This document shows positions 20,480-32,126 of a stretch of 64,000 nt of DNA, piece by piece. Numbering within the stretch: the first letter of the stretch is position 1; each line of letters starts with the position of its first letter. The stretch is from Eriocheir sinensis (taxonomy: Eukaryota; Arthropoda; Malacostraca; Decapoda; Varunidae), in contig NC_066535.1 of assembly GCF_024679095.1 (NCBI RefSeq), positions 3,219,861 through 3,283,860 on the forward strand. The letters run 5' to 3'. The translations under genes and the position numbers were made by a program. Below the pieces are notes generated by a model. It had not been told where the DNA came from and made no database searches. It was given only the letters and a program-made list of their open reading frames with translations.

Positions 20480-22300
20480 ACCTTAACCTCTTTCGTTGTG
20501 TGTTTGCATGCGAGGCTGTGTGTGTACATGCATGTTTCTGTGATCTTGGGTCCGCGTGTCTGTATGCTCCGGCCCTCCTGCTGTCCGCCTGCCTGCCTAC
20601 CTGCCTGCTTGCTATGGAGTGCTGAGCGAGGTGTTGACGCAAGTCCCGCAGGTCACAGCCTCCTAAGTGAGGTGTGTGCGTCATGTGTGTCCCATGTGCG
20701 TGTGCCGTGTGCGTGCATTGCGTGTGTGTGCGCTGTTTGGCATGTAAGAATCAATGAACTTTCTCATTCAGTCCCCGATAAACAAATTCTGAATCTTGCC
20801 ATGCAAGCCGAGGTGGCAAGGGACGTTCTCCCCTTCGCCTCCCTTTCGCAGCGCGGCGGCCGCTCCCCCTCGGGCGTGTGGCACGGCGAACTTGTCCACT
20901 GGAGATCAACCCAGTTTTCATCACCTGCCGGGCGATGAGACTCTTCATCCTCTTTCTTGAGAAAAGTTGCAAAGGAAGGGAGATCGTATCGCCGAGCCGT
21001 AGTCAGGCCTTCTTGATGCCGTCCTCTTTTAGCAAAGAGATTAGCAACAGCCGCCTGTCTCGTAATGAGAAGAGCTTGCGCAGCGTTCCCATGAGTTGCT
21101 GGGAGAAGAAAGTTGAAGTGATGGGGGACAGGAACCCCTCTCGCTACACCGCCTGCGTGGCCAGAGCGTGTCGCTGCCACGGCACACAGCAAAAGACGCG
21201 GACCAGGGAGTCACAAACCTACACAGCGGCCTCCGTGCGTGCATGCTGTGCAGGCGCCGCTGCATCTCTGTTCTTGGCTGCTGCCACAGGACATTCAGGG
21301 GAGCCGCCGGGCCTTTGTAGCACATAAGAAGATTGCAAGAAGTTCGTGCCGTATATAGATGCCTCTTCGGTTATCAGAATTACCTTTAAAGAGCGTGGAA
21401 AGGGACAAGAAGTGACCAACTGGAGGCCATTTTTGGGGAGGAGATTGAGAACAATTAAGTCGCCTCAATACAATTATTTGATTGAATACTGACGGCGGCG
21501 CATCACGGTCTGGCATCAAACTTTGTATTGTCTTAATCATTTTCAGTATTACAAGTCACTGGTTTCGTGTTTGTATATTTCGTGTTTAGTTTCAAGGCCT
21601 TGCCCTCCCCTCCCCGGTCGAGGATTGGGCTCTGCGGAGACGTGCAGCCTCCCACGACGCACAAACTTGTACACATGTGCACTGACACGCTGAAGAAGCC
21701 CGTCGGCATAACTGTCTCGGGCAAGGGGAAAAAACTTGTCCTTCAGAACCACCTGAAGCCGCAGTCTGAACTTTTAGCTGCATTTTTGGAATGTTTGTTA
21801 GTGGAGTATTTCCAGCAGCGTAAAATGTCAGGAGGCTGAGTATGGCAGCGACATGTCTGTTGAGGGGTAATTAGCAGTCTGTGGGTCTGTTTTTCCAACA
21901 TGGTCTGTCGCGTTCTCAAGGATTTTTAGCGTACCTTAACATAGTGTTCCTTGTGGCGTACTGCGCAACGCTTGACTGAAGGTGTTGAAGTTTACGGTAG
22001 AAAAAGTTGACTCATAGGCGGGGGGCGTGGCGGATCTTGTGAGGCCCCATGCAGGAACCCGTAGCGGGGCTTGGCGGCGCCGGTGGGGGTGTCAGACTCC
22101 GCCGCCCCTCTGCCCCGCGCCCTTCACCTTAAAGCCGCGGTGGTTAGCCCGAGTCGCCGAAAGGTTGCCCGTTTGTGCCGTTTTGGGTGTGGGGGTTGGC
22201 GGCTGTCAGAGTGTTTTGACAGCCGCACCGCTGATGGGCAGGTGATGGGTGCTGAGGCCCGCAGGGAGGGACCATTGAGTGATTAAAGGTAGTGTGGCGG
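20480..22300. other. GC-balanced unique region with overlapping open frames on both strands
   Basis: The largest repeat-poor stretch in the left half. Frames of about 142 residues (minus, 20764-21192) and 149 residues (plus, 20878-21327) overlap each other, with more overlapping frames at 21219-21839 and 22027-22286. Neither strand shows a recognisable domain, and openness on both strands argues for GC-driven chance. A TG-rich start (20500-20745) is low complexity. I cannot exclude an exon. Confidence 0.3.
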
Positions 22301-22309
22301 AATAAAGGT

Positions 22310-23110
22310 GGAGGTTAAAGGGAAGATGTGGATGGTTAGAAGTGGTAGTTATGAGATCATGATAGGGATCGGGGAAGGATGCATGGGGAAGATGGGGATG
22401 GCTTAGAGGGGAAGTGAAGGGTAATTAGAGACTATTATAGGGGTTGAAGAAGACTGGGAGGTACGGGGAAGATGGGGATGGATATAAAATGGTTGTTAGG
22501 GAATCATTATAGAGGTGGGGATGATTTAGAGGGGAAATGATGGGTAGTTATCGATCATTATAGGGGTTGAAGAGGATGAGGAGGTACGGGGAAGATGGGG
22601 ATGGTAAGAAAGTAGTAGTTAAGAGATAATGATAAGGATCGGGTGAGGATGGGGAAGATGAGGATGGCTTAGAGGGAAATGAAGAATAGTTATAGACCAT
22701 TATAGGGGTTGAAGAGGATGGGTAGTAAAGGGGAAGACTGGAATGATTAGAAGGTGGTAGGTAGGGGTTATTATAGAGATGGGAAAGATGGGGATGACTT
22801 AGAGGGGAAATGAAGGATAGTTATAGACCATTATAGGGGTTAAAGACGATGGGGAGTAAAGGGGAAGATTGGAATGATTAGAAGGGGGTAGTTAGGGGTT
22901 ATTATAGAGATGGGGAAGATGGGGATGGCTTAGAGGGGAAATGAAGGGTAGTTAGAGGCCATTATAGGGGTTAAAGACGATGGGGAGTAAAGGGGAAGAT
23001 TGAAATGATTAGAAGGGGGTAGTTAGGGGTTATTATAGAGATGGGGAAGATGGGGATGGCTTAGAGGGGAAGTGAAGGGTAGTTAGAGCCCATTATAAAG
23101 CGGTTGAAGA
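22310..23110. repeat. ~130-bp G/A-rich satellite, about 7 copies
   Basis: The motif gatggggatggcttagagggg and variants recurs near 22400, 22515, 22660, 22790, 22925 and 23055. Each unit includes ccattataggggtt and gattagaaggggg motifs. Periods are 115-140 bp. Copies toward the right are most alike. Confidence 0.9.
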
Positions 23111-23149
23111 GTAAGGGGAGTTAAAAGAGTCAATGTCTTAGAGGAGGAA

Positions 23150-23395
23150 ATTATTATAAAGGAAAAATAGAAAGGTAGAGATGGAGAAAAGAGAAGGAAA
23201 GACGATGTAATAAAAAAAGGAAGGTTAGAAAGGAGAAAACGAGAGGGAAAGAGAGTCGGACAGAAAGAAATGAGGGGAAAGAGATAGAATAGAATAAAAA
23301 AGAAACTAAATGCAAGAATGACATGAATGAGAGAAAACAAAGAAAGGAAATGAAGAAGAGTAGGACAAAAATAAAGAAGGAAGACATAAAACAGT
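23150..23395. repeat. Purine-rich low-complexity tract
   Basis: A/G-rich + strand with gaaagg/gagaaa motifs. The Phe/Ser/Leu-rich minus-strand frames are shadows. Confidence 0.75.
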
Positions 23396-23457
23396 AGTAG
23401 TAGTAGTAGTAATAGTAGTAGTAGTAGTGGTAAAAGTAGCGGTAGTAGTAGTAGTAA
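23393..23457. repeat. (AGT)n microsatellite
   Basis: AGT units with AAT and GGT interruptions. Confidence 0.92.
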
Positions 23458-23549
23458 TAAAAAGAAAAGGAAAAAAATGGTAGATTGATGTTTTGCGTTT
23501 AAGAGGAAGAATGGGAAGATTGTGTGTGAGCGGATATGGATTATTTATT

Positions 23550-23551
<2 letters not shown>

Positions 23552-23583
<32 letters not shown>
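23552..23583. repeat. (CA)n microsatellite
   Basis: 32 bp of CA. Confidence 0.94.
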
Positions 23584-23585
<2 letters not shown>

Positions 23586-23809
23586 TTCACTCTCACTTGT
23601 GTGCTGTAACGCGTCCAGTTATGTGCCTCTTCTTCCTCCTCTTCCTCCTCCTCCTCACGTTTCCTTCCTGTTTTGCCTTGCACGTAAATGGAGTGCTTAT
23701 TAAGTTTATTTATAAAGACTAAGAAAAAAAAATGTTATAACGGAGTGCTTATCAATAGAATATCCATAAGCCGAATAAAGCATAATAGATGAGTTTCCCT
23801 TCGTCCTTG

Positions 23810-23813
<4 letters not shown>

Positions 23814-23852
<39 letters not shown>
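23814..23852. repeat. (CT)n microsatellite
   Basis: 39 bp of CT at the start of a long pyrimidine-rich block. Confidence 0.95.
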
Positions 23853-23856
<4 letters not shown>

Positions 23857-25600
23857 ACTTATCTTATTCTTTCCTTTTCTTTCTTGTATTTTTTTTTTAT
23901 CCTTGTCTATCCTCCTTTTCTTCTCTATCCTTCAGCTCTTTTTCAACTGATTTTCGCTATTCAGTAATTTCTCTTGTACCTTTTTTTCCTTTCTCTCTCC
24001 TCCCCTTCGTCCTTGTTCTTCCTTTGTCCTTTGTCTTTCCCACTTATTCTGTTCTTTCCTTTCCTTTTTTTCTGCTCATGTCTGCCTCATTTTCCCTCCC
24101 TTTCATTCACGTGTCTTCTTTACCCTTTCATTATTAATTTTCGCCACTTGGTAATCTCGCCTCTACCTCGTTCTTCCCTTTCTTTCATTATGATCTATTC
24201 CCATTTTCATCATTCATTATTCTGTTACCTCGTTTTATTCCCTTCCCGTTCCTCTTCTGCGTCCTTAAACCTCTCTTTCTTCTCTCTTCTTCTTGCTCTC
24301 TATCTCCTCTCGTCTCTCTCCACCTGCCTTATTTCCCTCCTCCTCCTCCTCCTCCTCCTCTTTCTTACGTTCTCATTTTTTTTTTTACTGCGTTCTGCAA
24401 CCTCTCTTTTCCTCCCCCTGTTTATCTCTCCTCTCATCGTTCCACTTTTCCACCTCACCTGCCTTCTTTCCCTCCTCCTCCTCCTCCTCCTCTTCTGTGT
24501 GTCCGGGTGACCTTCAGGACTTGACCACCGACGAAGGACCGCAAGTTGCCCCGCCAAGAATGTGCTTCGTCGCTTCTCTTGACGGAGCCTCCAGGTTTTA
24601 AGAATTCTTACCCCCCTTCTCTCTCCCCCCCCCTTTCTCCTCCTCTCCCACTCTCACTTCTCCCCTCACTCCCCCTCCTTCTCTCACTTTCCCTCCTTCG
24701 TCTTGCCCTCTCTTGCTCTCTGTATCTCTTCTCGAATTATTCTCTTGTTGTTTCCTCTTGTCCCTTCACTTTCCCTCTCGGTTTTCCTCCTTCTCTTTGC
24801 ATTTTCTGTTATTTCCTGTTTTTTCTTCCTCCTCATTTCATTTTTTTTTCCTATTCTTCCCTCCCCTTTTGTTGCTTCTCATCCACCTTTTTTTTTTAGT
24901 ACATCGTCTTTTTTCTCCATCTTTCCCTTCCTGTTTACTCCTTAATCCCAGTTTGCTCCATCTCTCTCCCTCACCTTTATTTCCTGCTGTCTCTCTTCTT
25001 TTCCTTTCCCTCACCTCCTCCATATTTGTCCTCCTTACTCCTTTCCATATCTTTCTATTTTTTTCCTTCTTTCTTTCTTTCCCTCCCTTTATCCCTCCTC
25101 TATCCCATCCCATCGTCTTTTCCTCCTTTCCATCTCTCTACGTCACCTCCTTTCCCTCCTCCTTCCTCCTACCTTTCTCTATCTTTTTTTTTCCTTCTCT
25201 CTTTTTTTCCCTCCCTTTATCCCTCCTCTATCCCATCCCATTGTCTTTCTCTTCCTCCTTTTGTGATCTCTCCCACTCACCTCTTTTCCTACCTGTCTTC
25301 CCCTCCCTCCTCTCCGTCTCTCAATGTCACCTCCTTTCCCTCAGTCATTCTAACGCTTCCATGCTTGCTCCTTCCCTGTCGTCCATCGCCTTTAAAAACA
25401 TTTCCCCGGTATCATTTCCTCCCTTACCCTTTCCTCCTGCCTGTCTTCCCCTCCCTCCTCTCCATCTCTTTACGTCACCTCCTTTCCCTCCAACACTTCC
25501 ATGCTTACTCCTTCCCTCTCGTCCATTGCCTTTAAACATTATCATTCCCCACCATGTCTCCTCCTCTCCTCTCCTTTCCTCAATGCAGTCTCGCCCGGTC
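23853..25600. repeat. Pyrimidine-rich block with 127- and ~145-bp duplications
   Basis: The + strand is mostly C/T for about 1.7 kb. Within it the segment ccctccctttatccctcctc at 25081 recurs at 25208 (period 127). A segment with ttccatgcttgctccttccct near 25358 recurs as ttccatgcttactccttccct near 25498. The 316-residue Phe/Ser/Leu frame is a shadow. The stretch 24500-24605 is less biased but shows no gene. Confidence 0.85.
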
Positions 25601-25728
25601 ATGCACTTTAGAGAGAGAGAGAGAGACCACGACCTAGACAATACACGTTCAGGATATGTATGACCTCCTCCTCCTCCTCGGTACATGTGCACTCACTCTT
25701 TGCTATGACCGTTTTCTGTTGTACGCTT

Positions 25729-25732
<4 letters not shown>

Positions 25733-25767
<35 letters not shown>
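25733..25767. repeat. (GT)n microsatellite
   Basis: 35 bp of GT. Confidence 0.94.
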
Positions 25768-25770
<3 letters not shown>

Positions 25771-26117
25771 TTGGGGGAGAGGGGGAGAGGGAAGTGCGTG
25801 TTTGTTCGCGCTTTGTATAATGTTACATAAAGCAGTGGTCGGGGAACCCCTGAGAAAACAGTGGCCTTATACATAAGATTCATCCCGACACGCCCCGCTC
25901 CGTGCATCGTATCCCCCTCCCCCTCCTGCTCCTCCTCCTCCTCCTGCAGCCTCGCTCCTCAAAGCCCCGCCCCTCCCCCGCCCCTCCTCGCCTCGCCTCG
26001 CCGCAATGCCCAAAAATAAGGTCTCGTGTGTATCATCAAGGTCACTCGCCGGAGGGACTTACTTCTTACATTGCTACTGCATCGACTCTCTTGTGTGGGG
26101 GGTGGATGGAGGGGGTG

Positions 26118-26119
<2 letters not shown>
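25768..26119. other. Unique spacer with CTC-rich stretch
   Basis: CTC units near 25915-25945 and cctcg repeats near 25985-26002. No gene signal. Confidence 0.45.

Positions 26120-26170
<51 letters not shown>
26120..26170. repeat. (GT)n microsatellite
   Basis: 51 bp of GT. Confidence 0.96.
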
Positions 26171-26171
<1 letters not shown>

Positions 26172-26288
26172 ACTTTCCTTATTTGGGCCTATTTATCTTT
26201 TTTTTTTTGCTTGTCATATTCTTAATCTTGTCTGTATTGTCTGTATTTTGCCCATAATTTAATTTGTAAAGTATATACGCCATCTGAT

Positions 26289-26310
26289 TGTGTGTGTGTG
26301 TGTGTGTGTT
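26289..26310. repeat. (GT)n microsatellite
   Basis: 22 bp of GT. Confidence 0.9.
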
Positions 26311-26445
26311 AAGTTTGTTATATATTATTACATTTATTTTATATTTATTTCTCATTTTTTCGCTTATTCCTTTATTTTTATTTATTATATTACTTTATTA
26401 CACCCACATATTGATTAGGGTAAGTTCTCTATCTGTTTTAATTAA

Positions 26446-26449
<4 letters not shown>

Positions 26450-26495
<46 letters not shown>
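26450..26495. repeat. (GT)n microsatellite
   Basis: 46 bp of GT. Confidence 0.96.
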
Positions 26496-26497
<2 letters not shown>

Positions 26498-26623
26498 TTT
26501 AATCTGTCAATACCGTTTCGTCCCTGATCTTTGGGTGTGAAGGCCGCCGTAATGTCCTCAGTCGCTCCTGGCAATAACTCACCCTGAGAATCGAGCTTTA
26601 AGGACTAAAACATTTAAATCTGT

Positions 26624-26701
26624 CGGCGCCCATGCACAGACAATTTGCCAAGGTTTTCGTCGGAGTTGTGGGGGGCATTTCCAGGAGTACTTTTACGACC
26701 C
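26624..26701 (-). mobile_element. F1 MITE, partial copy
   Basis: Carries ggcgccca, acaatttgccaaggttttcgtcg and gcatttccagg in F1 order. The rest is missing where the next copy begins. Confidence 0.7.
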
Positions 26702-26704
26702 TGA

Positions 26705-26917
26705 GCGCATATTCTCAAACATTTCGGGGCTTACACACCCACATTAGACAAAGCTTGCGTGGAGGTTATGGGTCTCTTCATGGGTAGGTTTATGGGCCGA
26801 GTGATTGTTTGACAAGGCTTCTGCACCATGAATGTGAAAAACACTCAAAATAATACGACTGATCTCCTTTGTGGCCTTTGGAAATAATGTGAGAGCCACG
26901 GGCGTCTGAGAATTCGG
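26705..26917 (-). mobile_element. F1 MITE (subfamily b)
   Basis: Starts catattctcaaacatttcgg, then cacacccacatt, gtttgacaaggcttctgc, accatgaatgtgaaaaa and a gatctcctttgtggcc segment, ending gtctgagaatt. Subfamily b differs from a in its first 60 bp and in having aaggcttctgc where a has cccttcttctgt. Confidence 0.8.
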
Positions 26918-26934
26918 GGTCTGGTGGTAGTTTT

Positions 26935-27152
26935 GGCCGGATTGATAAACACTTCCTCGCCCAAGCACACGTATTTGACAAGGCTTTCATAGGAGTTGTG
27001 GGCCTTTCCAGGAGTAGTTTAATAACCCTGGTAGTAGTTTGACCCTTCTTCTGTACCATGAACCTAAAAAAACACTCATTAGAACCCGACTAATCTCCGT
27101 TTTGGCCTTTGGATATTGTTGATGTGAGAGGTAGGGTCGTCTAAGAATACCA
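26935..27152 (-). mobile_element. F1 MITE (subfamily a)
   Basis: Landmarks cgcccaagcacacgtatttg, gacaaggctttca, gttgtgggcctttcc, ctgtaccatgaacct, agaacccgacta and a terminal aagaatacc. About 218 bp, in tandem with the copies either side. Confidence 0.85.
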
Positions 27153-27153
27153 A

Positions 27154-27270
27154 CCTGACCCTTCTGTGCCATGAACCTAAAACAACCATTCATGAGGACT
27201 TGACTGATCTCCTTTTTGGCCTTGGTGAATATAGTTGGTGTGAGGGTTGTGGAAGCGTCTGACAATACCG
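27154..27270 (-). mobile_element. F1 MITE, half copy
   Basis: Contains only the distal half: cccttctgtgccatgaacct, gactgatctcc, tggaagcgtctgacaatacc. The end tggaagcgtctgacaatacc preserves the uninterrupted form of the site hit by F2 at 57807. Confidence 0.8.
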
Positions 27271-27424
27271 ATCTTATTAATTTTCATATACGCAACAAAT
27301 ATTCCAAGGTCACGGAGGCGTCAGCTGCGTAATTACCTCCCGGGTCCTAAAGGTGTTGTTGATAATGTGGCGACCTTTTTTTGTGTGTTGTTCTATTTAA
27401 GGAGATAATAGTTTTGTGGGCCTA

Positions 27425-27426
<2 letters not shown>

Positions 27427-27481
<55 letters not shown>
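27427..27481. repeat. (CT)n microsatellite
   Basis: 55 bp of CT. Confidence 0.97.
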
Positions 27482-27484
<3 letters not shown>

Positions 27485-27587
27485 CGTGTTCCAGGAGCAG
27501 GGCGTCGTTCTGTCTCCTGTTTTTTCCTCCTATTTTTTTCCTCTCGACCTTCAAGATTCTAAGATAAACTTACTATTATTTTTGTTT

Positions 27588-27590
<3 letters not shown>

Positions 27591-27664
<74 letters not shown>
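27591..27664. repeat. (CT)n microsatellite
   Basis: 74 bp of CT. Confidence 0.97.
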
Positions 27665-27668
<4 letters not shown>

Positions 27669-28790
27669 CGTATCCCTTCTTTCAATCTTTTTCTTCTTTA
27701 TCACTTTCCTTCTACCTTCGTTTCTTATTCATTTTCGTCTTTTCATTTTTTTTTTTGCCTGCCATTTCTTTGTATTTCCATTTTTTCATTAATTCTAGAT
27801 ATTCTGTTTCTCTTTTTTGCTGTTGTTTTTTCTTGTATATCATTTTTTTTTGCTAGTTATCTCCATTTCCTGTTTTTTTTCATTGTTTTTTTATTGTTGC
27901 TGTTAATCATCCCCACGTCCTCTTTTTTTTTTTTTTTTTTTTTTTTGCTAATTCTTTTCTTGTATTTATATTGTTGCTGCTTTTATCATCGGTTGTCTTC
28001 ATTTATTTTTTTCTAATTGTTTTTTTCTTACTTCTCCTTTACTGTTGTTGTTTTCATCACCAATCTCGCCCTCCTGATTTTCCCTCTAATTGTTTTTCTT
28101 GTCTTTTCATGTTTTTTTTTTTGTCACTACTCAGCTTCATATCCTGTTTATTTTTTGTTGCTAGTTCTTTTTCATATATAGCCATTGTTTTTGTTATTGA
28201 TTTTTTGCTTTTTTGCCATGAAACTCCAGACCTCTATTTTTTCCCTCCATTAATCTGCTGATGTAGTTTGATCCAGTTCCTTCCTCCTTCCTCCTCCTCC
28301 TCCTCCTCCTCCTCGGCGTTCATTTCCTCTCGTTATGTCACACCACCCCCGATGACCTCTCTTCTCTTCCTCCTCTTCCTCCTTCCGTCTCCTTGCCGCC
28401 CGTCCGTCCACTCACTTCCTCCTCCTCCTCCTCTGCCTCTTTTTCTTCTTCCGCTCGACCAGTTGTTCTTGTTTCTCTTCCTTGGCTATTATTTTATTTT
28501 CGTTTTTCTTTCTTGTTTTTCCTTTTTTTCATTCGTTTATTTCTCTTTTTTTTCTTTCTTCGTTGTATTGTCGCTGTTGTCTTTTGTTCTTGTTGTAGTT
28601 TATTTATTCTTATTCTTGTTTATTTATTTTTTCTTCTTTTTCTGCTCTTGCGTCTTCCTTATTTTTTTTCTTCTCTTCTTTTTTTTTCTTCTTCTCTTCT
28701 TCTTCTTTATCTTGTCTTCTCCTTTGATGTAGTCGTAGTCCTTATCATCATTGTCCTCCTCCTCCTCCTCTTCCTCTAACCTGAACTAAC
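27665..28790. repeat. T-rich low-complexity region
   Basis: Dominated by poly-T, TTC, TTG and TCC motifs. Includes a T run at about 27924-27946 and TCC/TTC blocks near 28290-28320 and 28665-28715. The poly-Phe/Leu frames are shadows. Confidence 0.82.
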
Positions 28791-29300
28791 GGAACCCGAA
28801 CTAACGGAAGCTAACCCGAACATCCGCTATTTTGCTCCAGTCGAACAGAAAGTAGTGTTAGCTTAGTATCGTGTATGATCTTCCTTCTGTCCATGTAAAA
28901 TTCCATTGTAGTTTTCCTATACTACATGGTAATCTTCCTTCTCATGCCAGCCTCGGCTGGAGGGACTGGTGGGAGGGGAGGAGGCTTCGCCTTTGCTGTT
29001 CAGTGTATCTGACTCCTAGATTAGATTAGATGGTAGCAACAACAAGCACCCTAGTTAGGACCAAGAGGTATGTTGCTGTTTGCTTTTCCTTTGTACTTCT
29101 TTGTACTCTTCCTCCTCCTCCCCCTCCACCTCTACCTTGTTTTTATGTGTGTAGGTTTTTACGCGGTTCGCAGCTTACCTCAGTTACTTTATCTCTCATG
29201 GGTGTGTGGCGCGGCATTGTTCTTTTTTTTTTTTTTTTCACTTAATATAACCGCAGAGGAATGTATCTAAGAATAACCATGCGAAAAAAAAAGAAAAAAA

Positions 29301-29302
<2 letters not shown>
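28791..29302. other. Unique spacer
   Basis: Starts with a short gaactaacgga duplication (28785-28815). No gene signal. Confidence 0.45.

Positions 29303-29367
<65 letters not shown>
29303..29367. repeat. (CA)n microsatellite
   Basis: 65 bp of CA. Confidence 0.97.
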
Positions 29368-29370
<3 letters not shown>

Positions 29371-29399
29371 TCAATCCTTTTAGCGTTTATTGTTCAAAA

Positions 29400-30259
29400 T
29401 GGCATTAGATCCTCTTAATCTTTTTGTTGTTGCTGTTGTTGTAGAGAACATTCCCCCCCTTTTTTCTTTACTTATATTTGTTCACTTATCTACTTATTCT
29501 GCATCTTCTTTCTCATTAATGTTGTTGTTGTTGTTGTTGTTCTTCTTCTTCTTCTTCATTATCTGGTTCCTATTCTTGTTCTTGTTCTTGTTTTTCCTGT
29601 TTTTGTTTTTGTTCTTGTCCTTTTTTTCTTATTCTTTTTCTTTTTCTCCTTCTGCCTTTTTTCTTCTTTTAAATTTTCTTCTTCTCAATTTACGTACCCA
29701 TTCATTTACCTCTATATTTGTTTACCTATATATACTTTTGTACTTCTCTTTTTTTTCTTTACTTATTCATATATATTTTATTTTTTTATTATCTCATTTA
29801 TTTATACATTGACAGGTGTCCGTCTGTATCTGGCACGCAGCGACTGTTGATAATAATTTGTAACGTTACTTCTTTTTGGGCTCTTGCGAAAATGCCACCA
29901 AGTTTTTCCTGCATAATGACTCCTGTTTGTTTCTTTCTTTGGCTCCTCTCGTCTTGCTGTACTTGGGAAGGGTTTACTTTTTGCTTTTGTTTGTATTTAT
30001 CTATTTATTTATTTATTTGTTTATCCTTCTTTCGATATGTAAATCCGAGCAGCTGGTGGGTAGGCATTGTTATGGTTGTTGTTGTTGTTGTTTTTGAGCT
30101 TTTTGTTGTTGACCACCATGATTATTATGTAGTAGTAGTAGGGGCTCTTGTTGTTGTTATTATTGCTACTGTTGTTGTTGGTGGTGATGTGTGCTTTGAA
30201 TCGCCTATTTGAAGATGAAAGGCGTATCGAGTTACTGATTAGTTGTGTATCATTATCTT

Positions 30260-30260
<1 letters not shown>
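29400..30260. other. T-rich low-complexity region with TTG/TTC and GTT runs
   Basis: TTG/TTC units at 29521-29557 and TTGTT runs near 30075-30100 and 30160-30185. The aromatic-rich frames are shadows. No gene signal. Confidence 0.6.

Positions 30261-30263
<3 letters not shown>

Positions 30264-30325
<62 letters not shown>
30264..30325. repeat. (CT)n microsatellite
   Basis: 62 bp of CT. Confidence 0.97.
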
Positions 30326-30328
<3 letters not shown>

Positions 30329-31596
30329 TATCCTTGCCTCGTCCTGTTTCCCGTTGTGAAGTTAATAACGATGACTTGTTCACATTCTATATTTGTTAAC
30401 TTTTTTCATAACCTCAACATAATTATACAAGGGCAACACATCCTCGAGTAGCCTCAACACAAGACGAATTAATAGTGTCGCCAGTGCAAGGAGAATGAGC
30501 TTAGCGACTGGCACTGCGCTATGAACAGAGAGTCAGAGCTGGTATGAAGCTACAATTACTTTGGGAGAGAATCATATAATAGCGGAAAGAAGAGTCCTTC
30601 ACGTCACCAGGCTGTGGGTCAAGGCTGCACAGGGGTGGCCAGGGGGGGGCACATATAGGATTGAAAGCTGCTGTTGGCGGCAGCAAAATACAGTGCAGGC
30701 GCCACCAAGCAAACGACGCCGTATCGTTATTCCATGTTGGTAAAACTCAAAGCAAAGTGATGTCAGGAGCACCGTCTGTGTGTGAGGGTTCCTAATGACT
30801 CGTGCAGGTGCCGAGAGGCGATGCTCGAGTACCCCGTGAACCAGGCGGCGGCCATGTTCCGCTCTGGGTTGGTTACGGGCTGCACGCCGTCACCAAGCCT
30901 ATACGGGAGCACGTGCTGAGGTGTTGGTGTTGCCCCTTAGTGACTTGCTGCCATATTAGCGCCGCCCGTTCAGGCAGCTGCTGTGGAAGTATTCGCCTCA
31001 CCTGCCTGCAGGCGGCGGCGTGGCAGTGGCACCGTCCGAGGGTTGGGGGTGGGGAGGGTATCCGTGATGGAATGGCTGGAAACATTGTCCACGTCGCGAG
31101 GCGCCGCCACTATACCTGTTAACTGACTACTCTTATGAATGATTATGATTACTATTACCTAAATATTATGGTACCTATTAACCTTGCAATTTTATGAATG
31201 ATTATTGAAATTGTAAGTTGTAAAGTTTTGTTTCCAGTCAATCAAGTGTTCAGGGAGAAAACATTGACTCTGTGGCTTTTTATCGCCGAGGACGTGATTT
31301 CTTTTTTACTTTAAGTTGTCGAGTACGAGGCCGAGAACGATTGAAAAAGAAGGGAATGTATGATGCTTATTATTAGAAATGACAACTGCAGCCAGCCATT
31401 CCTTTGTCACCATGGTCGTGTGTACAAAAATATGCAAATTAAGAAAAAATCAATCAGCAATCAGATACCTCCGTGTGAGTTACCATAAAAGGAAGGTGTA
31501 GCAATACTCTTGGTGAGGGACAGTGGGAGGAAGGGGAGGGAGAGGCGCTGTTTAGGGGCGTCAGCTGACCATATTCCATCCAAGTTTTCTTGCTTT
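30326..31596. other. Unique region without recognisable genes
   Basis: Mixed composition, GC-rich at 30800-31110. Short overlapping frames occur on both strands at 30802-31122 without recognisable domains. No RNA gene or repeat seen. Confidence 0.4.
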
Positions 31597-32126
31597 TCTC
31601 TCGCTAAATCAGCTTCCTCGAGTTTGGGCGTTCTGTATCGTCTCCTCCAGTTTTTCTCCCCCGCGCAGTTGCTATCCATATACAGGGGCCTTGTCCGCCC
31701 TCGTATGGAGTATGCATCTCACGTGTGGGGGGGCTCCACCCACACAGCTCTTCTGGGCAGAGTGGAGGCTAAGGCTCTTCGTCTCATCAGCTCTCCTCCT
31801 CCTACTGATAGTTTCTACCTCTTAAATTCCGCCGCGATGTTGCCTCTCTTTCTATCTTCTATCGATATTTCCACGCTGACTGCTCTTCTGAACTTGCTAA
31901 CTGCAGGCCTCCCCCCCTCCCGCGGCCCCGCTGCACACGACTTTCTACTCATGCTCATCCCTATACTGTCCAAACCCCTTATGCAAGAGTTAACCAGCAT
32001 CTTCACTCTTTCATCCCTCACGCTGGTAAACTCTGGAACAATCTTTCTTCATCTGTATTTCCTCCTGCCTACGACTTGAACTCTTTCAAGAGGAGGGTAT
32101 CAGGACACCTCTCCTCCCGAATTTGA
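31597..32126 (+). pseudogene. Reverse transcriptase C-terminal remnant
   Basis: The frame opens in the region after the catalytic palm. LAKSAS near 31600 is followed by FFSPAQLLSIYRGLVRP (about 31654-31704), then a MEYASHVWGGSTHTALL motif and RVEAKALRLI. This order is typical of the thumb and post-thumb region of non-LTR reverse transcriptases. A one-base loss near 31828-31832 shifts the frame. The family's distal motifs (HAHPYT, GKLWN, LNSFKRRV) continue in another frame to a TGA at 32124-32126. The catalytic FADD box and the endonuclease are absent, so the copy is dead. Confidence 0.85.

Noticed and set aside
24713..25663. 316-residue plus-strand frame
   Set aside because: It is a pyrimidine-rich tract read as Ser/Leu/Phe/Pro. 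Stops are rare because the tract lacks A and G.
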